NCBI RefSeq assembly: GCF_014695375.1
Contig: NZ_JACJOG010000037.1
Coordinates: forward strand, 124,001-188,000
DNA length: 64,000 nt
Direction: 5' to 3'
Origin: Coleofasciculus sp. FACHB-T130
GTDB taxonomy: Bacteria; Cyanobacteriota; Cyanobacteriia; Cyanobacteriales; FACHB-T130
The notes beneath the pieces are model-generated. The model was not told the DNA's origin, did no database searches, and worked only from the letters and a program-made list of their open reading frames with translations. Below, in pieces: positions 36,293 to 43,905 of this stretch (position 1 is the first letter of the stretch; each line of letters opens with the position of its first letter). Made by a program: the position numbers and the translations under genes.

Positions 36293-36574
36293 ATGACCTC
36301 TAAGTTAAGTAAAGAACAGTCAGGAAGTGGGCTTCAGAAAATGAGTGCAGTTTCAAAAAATGGGTGGGATTCCTGGAGAATGGCATCAATCGCGATCGCT
36401 CGGAATTCAAGAGCATTGGAACAGCTATCGGAGAAACTGACTTCAAAGTACACAGATTCAGAGATGGCTGGGATATGGCGGCAGGCACGGTTGGTGCTAG
36501 CAGAAGAAGATGAGTGCTGGCTGGAAGAAGAACTGTATCGCATCCTGATTCAGGATTCCCAAATCGCAGCTTAA
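36293..36574 (+). CDS. Small hypothetical protein
   Basis: This 93 aa soluble protein is predicted to be mainly helical: NGWDSWRMASIAIARNSRAL, EQLSEKLTSKYTDSEMAGIW and EEDECWLEEELYRILIQDSQ. I do not recognise a family. Amino-acid composition is ordinary and the frame ends cleanly 4 bp before the convergent mazG stop. The likely start is ATG at 36293, with GGAAG about 13 bases upstream, a weak spacing. Confidence 0.5.
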   Translation: MTSKLSKEQSGSGLQKMSAVSKNGWDSWRMASIAIARNSRALEQLSEKLTSKYTDSEMAGIWRQARLVLAEEDECWLEEELYRILIQDSQIAA

Positions 36575-36578
36575 AAAT

Positions 36579-37436
36579 TTAGCGTTCCTTGTTTAATTCG
36601 CCCGAAGCTGCTAACTGAGCTTTCGCTTGTTGCCAAAGCGTTTCCAACTCATCTAATGTGTAATCAGAGAGGGGACGGTCGGCAAAAGCCTCCATTTTTT
36701 TCAGACGCTGAATAAATCGCTGATTCGTTCCCTGCAAAGCTTCTGAAGGATCGAGATCGTACCAACGGGCAAGATTAATCACCGTAAATAATAAATCTCC
36801 CAGTTCCGCTTGCTGATGGGCTTCGTCTTCCTGTTGCAGTGCCTCTTCAAATTCTGCTAACTCTTCGTGAAACTTCGCCCACACGCCCTCAATATTTTCC
36901 CACTCAAACCCAGCCGCAGCTGCCTTTTGAGAAATTTTCATCCCTGCCATCAGTGGCGGCAATGTGCGGGAATAACGAGTCAGTTTGCGACTTAGCTGTT
37001 GCGCGTCTTGAGTCGTTTCTCCTTTTTCTGCGGCTTTGATTTTCTGCCAATTTTCGTGGACTTCCTCCGCAGTTTCGACTTCAACCTCTCCAAAGACGTG
37101 AGGATGACGGCGGATCAGCTTTTGAGTAAGCCCCTGAACGACATCGGTTAAGCTAAATTGCCCGGATTCGCTGGCAATCTGCGCTTGCAGCACCACTTGT
37201 AGCAATAAGTCCCCCAGTTCTTCAGCGATCGCATCTTTATCCCCAGTGCGAATCGCATCTACGACTTCATAAGCTTCTTCGATGACGTACGGGGTCAGAG
37301 TTTGGGGAGTCTGCGCTAAATCCCAAGGACAACCCCCATTCGGCGATCGCAACTGGGCAACAATCTCAATCAACTGTTGCAGCGCTTCTAGTGCAGTTTG
37401 AGGCATGGGATGAGCAGATTCTGGGGAATTTGACAT
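36579..37436 (-). CDS. mazG: Nucleoside triphosphate pyrophosphohydrolase MazG
   Basis: This 285 aa enzyme hydrolyses (d)NTPs to NMP and pyrophosphate, cleaning the nucleotide pool. Tandem MazG domains are present: the first contains GGCPWDLAQTPQTLTPYVIE then EEAYEVVDAI and EELGDLLLQVV (EExxE-type metal ligands); the second contains KFHEELAEFEEALQ and AELGDLLFTVINLARW. RRHPHVFGEVEVETAEEVHE is a family hallmark. The start is ATG at 37436. It is convergent with the small gene at 36293. Confidence 0.95.
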   Translation of the reverse strand: MSNSPESAHPMPQTALEALQQLIEIVAQLRSPNGGCPWDLAQTPQTLTPYVIEEAYEVVDAIRTGDKDAIAEELGDLLLQVVLQAQIASESGQFSLTDVVQGLTQKLIRRHPHVFGEVEVETAEEVHENWQKIKAAEKGETTQDAQQLSRKLTRYSRTLPPLMAGMKISQKAAAAGFEWENIEGVWAKFHEELAEFEEALQQEDEAHQQAELGDLLFTVINLARWYDLDPSEALQGTNQRFIQRLKKMEAFADRPLSDYTLDELETLWQQAKAQLAASGELNKER

Positions 37437-37464
37437 AAACGAAAATTCAGTTTGCCTTTCGATC

Positions 37465-38079
37465 TTACCTTTGCGTCCTCTGCGTCTTGGCGGTTGGTTT
37501 CTTGACTCTACGCTGACTCACTTTGCCGGTTCGCTTCCGAGTCTTCACTCGCTTAGGCATCACCGCCTTCAATCCACTTTTTTTAAACCGCTTGTAGGCA
37601 GAACCCCCCCAGTCACTGAACGAGTGACTCATTGCACCCAATTCCAAACCCACAAACAGCGCCATCCATTCAGCCGGGTATTGAGTCAGCGATCGCTGCG
37701 CCTGATTCGCTACCACCTGCCAAGTCCACCCGACACCCCAGACTAGCTGTAGCATCCCCAATATCAACAATCCCACGAGAAAGAGCCAGCAGGAGAGATA
37801 AAGCGATCGCACGATTGTCCCAATTGCCAACCCGTGGGAGAAAATCGATCGGTGACGTAAACTCTTCTGGTAGGGTATCCAAATCCACCGCAACCAGCCC
37901 CAACGCTGATAAGGACGCGAGTTTAGATCCAAGTCAGGGCTAAACATCAGCCCGCTGAATAAAAATCCTCCGGAAACAATTAACGTCAGCTCGCCGCTGC
38001 GAGTCAGCCCGAACGTCATGCCAGCCACCCAAGGCAGGCACCATAAAGTTATACGATCGTGCGTCCGACCAGAGGGCAT
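37465..38079 (-). CDS. DUF2227 putative metal-binding membrane protein
   Basis: This 204 aa protein matches the DUF2227 type: the N-terminus MPSGRTHDRITLWCLPWVAG, the segment FSPDLDLNSRPYQRWGWLRW, then SLRHRSIFSHGLAIGTI and AMSHSFSDWGGSAYKRF. The conserved His and Asp residues suggest a metal-binding hydrolase-like membrane protein. About four hydrophobic segments are visible. The last residues (TAKTQRTQR) are encoded by the dispersed cyanobacterial repeat CGCCAAGACGCAGAGGACGC at the 3' end, so the tail and stop come from a repeat rather than the ancestral gene. Confidence 0.85.
   Translation of the reverse strand: MPSGRTHDRITLWCLPWVAGMTFGLTRSGELTLIVSGGFLFSGLMFSPDLDLNSRPYQRWGWLRWIWIPYQKSLRHRSIFSHGLAIGTIVRSLYLSCWLFLVGLLILGMLQLVWGVGWTWQVVANQAQRSLTQYPAEWMALFVGLELGAMSHSFSDWGGSAYKRFKKSGLKAVMPKRVKTRKRTGKVSQRRVKKPTAKTQRTQR
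37467..37494. repeat. Dispersed AGACGCAGAGGACGCAAAG repeat inside the DUF2227 coding end
   Basis: On the minus strand the sequence around 37467-37494 reads CGCCAAGACGCAGAGGACGC followed by AAAGGT. I recognise this as a very common cyanobacterial intergenic repeat. Here it supplies the final codons of the DUF2227 gene. Confidence 0.6.
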
Positions 38080-38169
38080 CCGTTAAATTTGAGATTTTTT
38101 AAAATTTATTCTGTTTGAATAGTAGCAGCAGCAGCGTAATCTGCTATTATCTAAAAAGTGTCTGAATTT

Positions 38170-38242
<73 letters not shown>

Positions 38243-38250
38243 TTAAAAAT

Positions 38251-38296
38251 TGTATAGTGACTAATTATCTGTCGTTGGTGACAGATTAATGTCGTT
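38251..38296 (+). mobile_element. Type V-K CAST / Tn7-like transposon left-end-like sequence
   Basis: The sequence starts TGTATAGTGAC and contains two consecutive repeats of the TnsB-site type: TGACTAATTATCTGTCGTT (38258-38276) and TGACAGATTAATGTCGTT (38279-38296). From memory it matches the published left end of the Scytonema hofmannii CAST element at most positions over about 46 bases. The first repeats are present, but later ones are missing or degraded. Its location, 8 bp after a tRNA gene, is where such elements insert. No tnsB, tnsC, tniQ or cas12k gene is present in the window, so this is a solo or truncated end. Confidence 0.7.
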
Positions 38297-38572
38297 GAGC
38301 CAAATTGAGCATCATCCAGATTCGTTTGGAGAAGCGCAGGGATGCGAGAATCTCGGAACCACAATAACACATTATGGAATCGAGCGATTGGGGTCGCCTG
38401 TTGTGCTGTCTTGTAGTGATCGCATTTACAAGCATCTACAACAGAATTTGACAAGCTTTGGGCAAAAGAGGAGTTTGGATGAGGATTTATCAGACACCTG
38501 AGAGCCTATTCGGAGAGGTTCACGAAAATCGGTTCTGAAACCTAGATATAGTTTGGATTTTAAGAGGTAAGT
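38297..38572. other. Stretch between the transposon-end-like sequence and the AIPR gene
   Basis: No recognised gene is present. A 70-codon frame (38289-38501) begins inside the end-like sequence but resembles no known protein. The 3' part, with AAGAGG at 38560-38565, contains the ribosome-binding site of the AIPR gene. Confidence 0.4.
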
Positions 38573-40297
38573 ATGGCTCAAGGAGATAAATTTCTTTTAG
38601 ACAAAGTTTTGGAGTCGCAGCGAATCCAGATTGCAAAAAATCTCTCTGATAGCGACTTTTTTGAGAACTTCGTTGCAAACGAAGTTCTCAAAAACTATAA
38701 CTTGTCATATGAAGAGATTGAGGAAGGAATAATAGGTGGTGGCAGTGATGGCGGTATAGATGGAATATATCTGTTTGTTGACGATGAATTAGTAGGTCCA
38801 GATTTTGATGCTAAAAAGGCTAAAAACAATGCAATTATTGAATTGGTTGCAATCCAAGCAAAAACAAAATCAGGTTTTTCAGAAGATGCAATCAATAAAT
38901 TCACTGCATCCATGCGCGACTTATTGGACATAGACAAGCACGTAAAGGATTTACGCACAGTCTATAATAACGATTTATTGGGATTTATCGAAACATACCG
39001 AAATATTGTTCATGAAGTAGCTATCAAATTTCCAGTACTGAAATTCCCTTTTCTCTATGCGACAAAAGGCGATCGTCAACAAGTCCATCCAAACGTTAAG
39101 CGCTTGACTAATGTACTCGAAGAAACAATCAAACAATTTTTTTCGGATGCACAGGTTTCCTTTGAATTCTTAGGTGCTAGAGATTTGTTAGACATAGCAC
39201 AACAGCAAGCAATTCAAACATTAACTATAAAAACAGCTCAATACCTATTTGAGCCAGATGGCGATAGTGTTGCCTGTTTTGTTAAGCTGAAAGACTATTT
39301 TAGTTTTATAACAGATGATAGAGGTTTCAGAAGAACACACATATTCGATGAAAATGTTCGTGAGTATGAAGGCGAAAACCAAGTCAATATGGCTATCGAA
39401 AAGACTCTTGCGAAAGGAGATAGAAGTATAAACTTTTGGTGGTTGAATAATGGAATAACTGTTGTTGCTAGTAAGGCTACTGCTAGAGGAAGAAGCCTTG
39501 TTGTTATTGAAAATCCAAAAGTCGTTAATGGATTACAAACTTCACAGGAAATATTTAAACATTTTTCTAAAAAGCCCTCAGATGCTGATGATGATAGATT
39601 GATTCTAGTTAGGATTATTGTGACAGATTTGGAACCTGTCAAGCGCGAAATCCTAAATGCTACAAATAATCAAACTAGATTAGTCAAACACTTCCTCCAA
39701 ATTATTGACGATCCTGTACATAAAGATATTGAGAAGTATCTTAGCTATCAAAATTTATGGTACGAGAGACAGAAGAATTATTACAAAAATGACGGGAAGC
39801 CTAAAGATAGAATTATCACCATACAGTATTTAGCTCAAGCAGTCGCAGCTATCCTGTTGCAAGAACCAAATAACTCTCGTGGAAGACCTGCAAATCTTAT
39901 ACAAGACGAAGAAAAACGCAATCGAATTTTTAACGCGAAGTATCGTTTTGAGTTTTATCTTAATTGCATTCTCTTGATGAAAAAAGTTGATAGCTTCTTG
40001 CAAAAGAGTGTACCTGATAGTATTAAGAATGAAAAGAGCAATATTCGATTTCACATAGCAACATTTGTAGCTGCTATGAAGTTGAATATGAGAAAGCCTA
40101 GTGCGGATAAAATAGCCTCAGAATTACAAGTAGATAGTATTGAAACGAAGCTTTTGTTAGATTATGCCACTGATGTATTTAATCTATTTGAAAACCAAAA
40201 AGCTGCGTCAGGGATAGATGGTAACAAGTTATCTCGACGAAAAGAATTTGATGATGCTTTATTGAATCATATTAATATGAAGCTACCCATCTCCTAG
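38573..40297 (+). CDS. AIPR-family protein with N-terminal PD-(D/E)xK nuclease-like region
   Basis: This 574 aa protein matches the abortive-infection phage-resistance (AIPR) family. The N-terminal region has a restriction-endonuclease-like pattern: GGGSDGGIDGIYLFV (Asp63), then ELVAIQAKTKSGF (Gln95-x-Lys97). The AIPR core includes INFWWLNNGITVVASKA (about 285-300), VVNGLQTSQEIF and NATNNQTRLVKHF. AIPR proteins are tied to phage defence. The gene looks more AT-rich than its flanks, consistent with acquisition. It sits 275 bp inside a transposon-end-like sequence at tRNA-Val and is the clearest defence-type gene in the window. No partner gene was recognised. Confidence 0.88.
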   Translation: MAQGDKFLLDKVLESQRIQIAKNLSDSDFFENFVANEVLKNYNLSYEEIEEGIIGGGSDGGIDGIYLFVDDELVGPDFDAKKAKNNAIIELVAIQAKTKSGFSEDAINKFTASMRDLLDIDKHVKDLRTVYNNDLLGFIETYRNIVHEVAIKFPVLKFPFLYATKGDRQQVHPNVKRLTNVLEETIKQFFSDAQVSFEFLGARDLLDIAQQQAIQTLTIKTAQYLFEPDGDSVACFVKLKDYFSFITDDRGFRRTHIFDENVREYEGENQVNMAIEKTLAKGDRSINFWWLNNGITVVASKATARGRSLVVIENPKVVNGLQTSQEIFKHFSKKPSDADDDRLILVRIIVTDLEPVKREILNATNNQTRLVKHFLQIIDDPVHKDIEKYLSYQNLWYERQKNYYKNDGKPKDRIITIQYLAQAVAAILLQEPNNSRGRPANLIQDEEKRNRIFNAKYRFEFYLNCILLMKKVDSFLQKSVPDSIKNEKSNIRFHIATFVAAMKLNMRKPSADKIASELQVDSIETKLLLDYATDVFNLFENQKAASGIDGNKLSRRKEFDDALLNHINMKLPIS

Positions 40298-40597
40298 AGG
40301 GATTAACACTCTAGTTTTATATAGTCTGTTCAATGTCATCTAAAGTGGGGTGAGTTGGTTCTGGACGCTTTTTAAAGAGAGGAACGTCTCAATCTCCTGC
40401 TGTAACTGCTGGATGAGATCGCCTCTAACAGGATGAGAGAGCATGATCGCTAATCTATCCTGCTTGTGAGGAAATAGTGCGATCGCCGATCTTGCAGTGC
40501 GCTCGCATTTTGCCTGATGAGTGCGATCGCGCCTGAGTAAGATAACCTCCCCAACCAGAAGATACAATAAAATCTCCGATCGCTGGAGGTGAACTTG
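40298..40597. other. Intergenic stretch rich in HIP1 octamers
   Basis: This interval contains several GCGATCGC-type sites and the first copy of the 28-bp repeat (40503-40530). A 75-codon minus-strand frame here overlaps the repeats and has no recognisable features. GGAGGT at 40585-40590 is the ribosome-binding site of the next gene. Confidence 0.45.
40503..40530 (+). repeat. 28-bp direct repeat, copy 1
   Basis: The sequence runs TCGCATTTTGCCTGATGAGT followed by GCGATCGC and is identical to the copy at 41301-41328. The two copies flank the Uma2 gene. Confidence 0.8.
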
Positions 40598-41176
40598 ATG
40601 CCCCCACTACTGAACAAAACAACCGACCAACGCATTATCCATCAGGGAACCTGGGAACAGTTCAAATTCATCCAGAAAGGCTTTAATGGTTCTCCTGGGG
40701 TGCGGCTGTTTTACTATGACGAGACGATCGAGATTCTTATGCCGGGACGCGAACATGAAATTTTTGCCAGTATCATTGGTTACTTAGTGACAACCTTTCT
40801 GGCAGAAAGGGGCATTTTCTTTCAGCCAACTCGATCAATGACTCAGGAAAAAGAAGGCGTTGTCTCGGCTCAAGCGGACGAGTCTTACTGCATTGAGAGC
40901 GTGAAATCGATTCCAGATTTGTCGATTGAAGTTGTCTTTACCAGTGGAGGCACCAGCAAGTTAGAACGTTATAAAGCTTTGGGCGTTCCAGAAGTTTGGT
41001 TTTGGGAAGATGGATTGCTGAAGCTTTATCATCTTCAAAACGGCAGCTATGAATCCATTGAGCGCAGCCAGCTACCCGGACTCAGCGAACTCGATCCTGA
41101 ATTGCTCAGACGCTGCATTTTGATGGCAGAAACTGACGCTGGAGAAGCGATTAGAGCATTCCGCCGAGAGATATAG
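40598..41176 (+). CDS. Uma2-family putative endonuclease (DUF820)
   Basis: This 192 aa protein is of the PD-(D/E)xK-fold Uma2 type, greatly expanded in cyanobacteria with unknown biological role. The signature is visible in EVVFTSGGTSKLERYKALGV (about 111-130), followed by PEVWFWEDGLLKLYHL, and in IPDLSIEVVF containing the catalytic Asp/Glu. I chose ATG 40598, with GGAGGT at 40585-40590; GTG 40589 would overlap the ribosome-binding site. It is flanked on both sides by copies of a 28-bp repeat, and could have moved as a unit. Confidence 0.88.
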   Translation: MPPLLNKTTDQRIIHQGTWEQFKFIQKGFNGSPGVRLFYYDETIEILMPGREHEIFASIIGYLVTTFLAERGIFFQPTRSMTQEKEGVVSAQADESYCIESVKSIPDLSIEVVFTSGGTSKLERYKALGVPEVWFWEDGLLKLYHLQNGSYESIERSQLPGLSELDPELLRRCILMAETDAGEAIRAFRREI

Positions 41177-41602
41177 CTTTAAGTAGATTATGCAGATTGT
41201 TGTATCGCCATCGTGGTGCATTTCTTCTTGAGAGTTGCATCCACCCAACACCAGCTTACAAAAACAATGCGATCGCGTTTTGCATGAAGTAAGGGTCCGA
41301 TCGCATTTTGCCTGATGAGTGCGATCGCATTTAACCCAGCACGGGAACGGCAGAATTCATCGGTTGAGGGCGAGTAGAGCTAATTTTAGAGACTGCTGAA
41401 GATTGCGATCGCAATCTGGCAGCGCGATTAATTTACAATAATTTACTCAGCGGGTGCCGATAAAAGGACACGCTTGGCGCAACCTGCACAGAGAACCAAC
41501 GCCCGAACAGCAGGCATTCTTGCGATCGAGTTGATCCCTATTCCTTCTACAATTGAACAATTCAGAATGTCCAGCAGGACTTGCTTTTGCGCGAGAGGGA
41601 AA
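41177..41602. other. Intergenic stretch with HIP1 sites and the second 28-bp repeat
   Basis: Apart from the repeat copy at 41301-41328 and several GCGATCGC sites, nothing is recognised. The kinase frame stays open back to 41474, but that part does not resemble the family. GAGAGGGAAA precedes the chosen start at 41603. Confidence 0.45.
41301..41328 (+). repeat. 28-bp direct repeat, copy 2
   Basis: Identical to the copy at 40503-40530. Together they enclose the Uma2 gene. Confidence 0.8.
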
Positions 41603-42544
41603 ATGAGCCATCGTCCGATTATTCTAGGCATTGTTGGTGACAGTGCCGCTGGGAAAACAACAATAACACGAGGAATTGCTCAGATATTAGGTGAAGACAA
41701 TGTCACCATTATCTGTACCGACGATTATCACAAGTACGACCGCATTCAACGTGCAGAGAAGGGAATTTCAGCACTGCATCCCGACTGCAACTACTTGGAT
41801 ATCATGGAGCAACACCTGTCCCTGCTTCAAAACGGACAGCCCATCCTGAAGCCGATTTACAACCACGACACCGGGATGTTCGATCCGCCTGAGTATATCA
41901 AGCCGAGCAAGTTTGTGATTGTTGAAGGGCTTCTCGGTTATTCAACCATGAAAACCCGTGACTATCACGATGTAAAAGTTTATCTCGCACCGCCTGAAGC
42001 TCTACGCGCTGAGTGGAAGATCAAGCGAGATACGATGAAACGGGGCTATACCGAAGAACAGGTTCGCGAACAATTGAGAAAGCGCGAACCAGACTCAGAG
42101 GAATTTATCCGTCCCCAGCGCCAATGGGCAGATATCGTGGTGAGTTTCTACCCGCCTACAGACGCGCCAGAGGAGAGCAGTTCGCATCTGAATGTGCAAT
42201 TGGTACTCAGACCGACAATTCCACATCCCAGCTTGACCGAGATTTTGCACCCAAGCCGTCCTAATTACAAACCGGCAATTCGCCTGGAACTTGAGCGGGA
42301 TATGGGCAAGCCGGTTGATGTCCTAGAGATTGACGGTCAAGCAACCAGCGAACAAGTCAAAGATTTAGAGCGGATGTTGTGTAACGACATTCCCGACTTA
42401 CTGCCTTTCTGTAGCTTGGACGGCACCCCCAATCTGGGCGCTCTCGTTGGTACAACTGGGGAAACGCTCCAAAGTTACCCGCTGGCACTAACTCAGCTAC
42501 TGGTTGCCTATCATATGCTCAAAGCTGCCACTATCCACCAGTAG
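41603..42544 (+). CDS. Phosphoribulokinase-family kinase (paralogue type)
   Basis: This 313 aa P-loop kinase is related to the Calvin-cycle phosphoribulokinase that makes ribulose 1,5-bisphosphate. The P-loop is GDSAAGKTT (about 10-18), followed by IICTDDYHKYDR and the substrate motif PIYNHDTGMFDPPEYI. It differs from canonical cyanobacterial PRK, where the P-loop reads GDSGCGKST: the regulatory P-loop cysteine is Ala here, while the second Cys (IICTDDYH) remains. It is probably a second PRK-like enzyme not under the usual thioredoxin/CP12 redox lock, possibly with another substrate (inference). Start ATG 41603, with GAGAGGGA upstream. Confidence 0.85.
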   Translation: MSHRPIILGIVGDSAAGKTTITRGIAQILGEDNVTIICTDDYHKYDRIQRAEKGISALHPDCNYLDIMEQHLSLLQNGQPILKPIYNHDTGMFDPPEYIKPSKFVIVEGLLGYSTMKTRDYHDVKVYLAPPEALRAEWKIKRDTMKRGYTEEQVREQLRKREPDSEEFIRPQRQWADIVVSFYPPTDAPEESSSHLNVQLVLRPTIPHPSLTEILHPSRPNYKPAIRLELERDMGKPVDVLEIDGQATSEQVKDLERMLCNDIPDLLPFCSLDGTPNLGALVGTTGETLQSYPLALTQLLVAYHMLKAATIHQ

Positions 42545-42551
42545 GGAATGA

Positions 42552-42602
42552 AAAAATTAAAAATGCAAAATTAAAAATTGAGAAATTCTATTTTTAATTT
42601 TT
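42552..42602. repeat. AT-rich inverted repeat
   Basis: CAAAATTAAAAATT (42565-42578) is nearly complementary to ATTTTTAATTTTTG (42589-42602). It belongs to the AT-rich dispersed type found elsewhere in the window and lies between the kinase gene and radC. Confidence 0.5.
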
Positions 42603-42687
42603 GATTCTTAATTGTTTTGTTCTTGGCGCGATCGCAACTCTCACGGCACTATCGGGAAAACTAGATATAGTCTTTCCCGGTGCATTT

Positions 42688-43419
42688 ATGACCTATTGCC
42701 TCAGAATTGCAGATATACCCCTTAGCGAACGTCCTCGCGAACGATTAATGGCTCAGGGAGCAAAAAATCTTGCAACCGCTGAGCTAATTGCGATTTTGCT
42801 AGGCACGGGTCAAGGGGCAGGAAAACTCTCCGCTGTCGGTCTTGGGCAATACATATTACAGGAATTAAGTCAACACCAACGCGATCCGCTGGATATGTTA
42901 CGAGATATCAGCGTTCAAGAGTTGACAAAAATTCCCGGTGTAGGGCCAGCAAAAGCCACCACAATTCTAGCAGCGGTTGAGTTAGGAAAACGGGCGTTTC
43001 TATCTCGCCCCGGAGTTAGCACCATGATTGATAGTCCTGCTGCCGCTGCTGCTGCGCTCAGTCATGAGTTGATGTGGCAGATGCAAGAACGATTTGCCGT
43101 GGTGCTGTTGGATGTAAAGAATCGCTTGGTGGGTACTCAAGTGATTACCATTGGCACTGCAACTGAAACGTTGGCTCCTCCCCGCGAGATTTTCCGAGAA
43201 GTCCTTCGCCAGGGTGCGACGCGGCTGATTATTGCACACAATCATCCGTCAGGGAGCATTGAACCCAGTCAAGAAGATATAGATTTGACCCGTCAGTTGT
43301 TGATGGGAGCGCAATATTTAAGTATTCCACTGCTAGATCATTTGATTTTAGGCAATGGTGACTATCTGAGTCTGCGGCAAACAACAACCTTATGGGAGGA
43401 GTATCCACAGGGGGATTGA
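42688..43419 (+). CDS. radC: RadC family protein (JAB/MPN domain)
   Basis: This 243 aa protein has the RadC architecture: an N-terminal UPF0758 segment ([19 protein letters not shown]), a helix-hairpin-helix ([20 protein letters not shown]) and a C-terminal MPN metal-binding domain with the JAMM motif [14 protein letters not shown]. The biochemical role of RadC is unsettled; a DNA-repair role was proposed historically. Start ATG 42688 matches the family N-terminus; an upstream extension to 42601 is unrelated. Confidence 0.93.
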   Translation: MTYCLRIADIPLSERPRERLMAQGAKNLATAELIAILLGTGQGAGKLSAVGLGQYILQELSQHQRDPLDMLRDISVQELTKIPGVGPAKATTILAAVELGKRAFLSRPGVSTMIDSPAAAAAALSHELMWQMQERFAVVLLDVKNRLVGTQVITIGTATETLAPPREIFREVLRQGATRLIIAHNHPSGSIEPSQEDIDLTRQLLMGAQYLSIPLLDHLILGNGDYLSLRQTTTLWEEYPQGD

Positions 43420-43905
43420 AGTCGTGACAACGCCCCCATAACCTCTATGCTTTACCCACATCTGTTGAAAACCCTGTCACGCTACGGGAAAGGGCGCAGC
43501 CTTTGGATAGCGAGTTGCCCGTTTTTGTCCTCAAGTTATCGCTCAAATGCGAAAATCCCTACAGGGTTTTTGGACTTATAGGTAAAGCATAGCCATTAAT
43601 CTTGGAGGCTTCTCAATTTCACAAGTGAGAGTTGCTGATTCATGAAGCAGTCGGAGATCTAAATCGCTGGCTCATAACTCAAATAAGATTTCTATATAGA
43701 CTACTTTTGAAAAGCTTTCTAAAATTCATGAAAAGCATTGGCAAGATCCCTCGCTTCTCCAAGAAGTCTGGGAGTTGAATCGCTCGTAAAAACCGTCTTA
43801 ACTAACCGGCATCTTTGTAACAATTTCTGTAACAGAACCCCTGTTCGCATCTTATTGCGTCTAGATTCAGGAGAAAGATACGGCTAATCTTACTATTAAT
43901 CGGCA
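43420..43905. other. Intergenic stretch with MITE-like element
   Basis: A 148-bp element occupies 43445-43592 (separate entry). The remainder to 43905 shows no gene. Confidence 0.5.
43445..43592. mobile_element. 148-bp MITE-like element with long terminal inverted repeats
   Basis: CTATGCTTTACC (43445-43456) and GGTAAAGCATAG (43581-43592) are perfect terminal inverted repeats. A second inner pair, AAAACCCTGT (43468-43477) and ACAGGGTTTT (43561-43570), extends them to about 32 bp with a less conserved middle. There is no coding capacity. The size and structure fit a non-autonomous miniature transposable element. Confidence 0.65.

Noticed and set aside
38289-38501. 70-codon plus-strand frame after the transposon-end-like sequence
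   Set aside because: It starts inside a TnsB-type repeat and resembles no TnsB N-terminus or other protein that I recognise.
40340-40567. 75-codon minus-strand frame upstream of the Uma2 gene
   Set aside because: It runs through HIP1 sites and the 28-bp repeat and shows no domain or ribosome-binding site.
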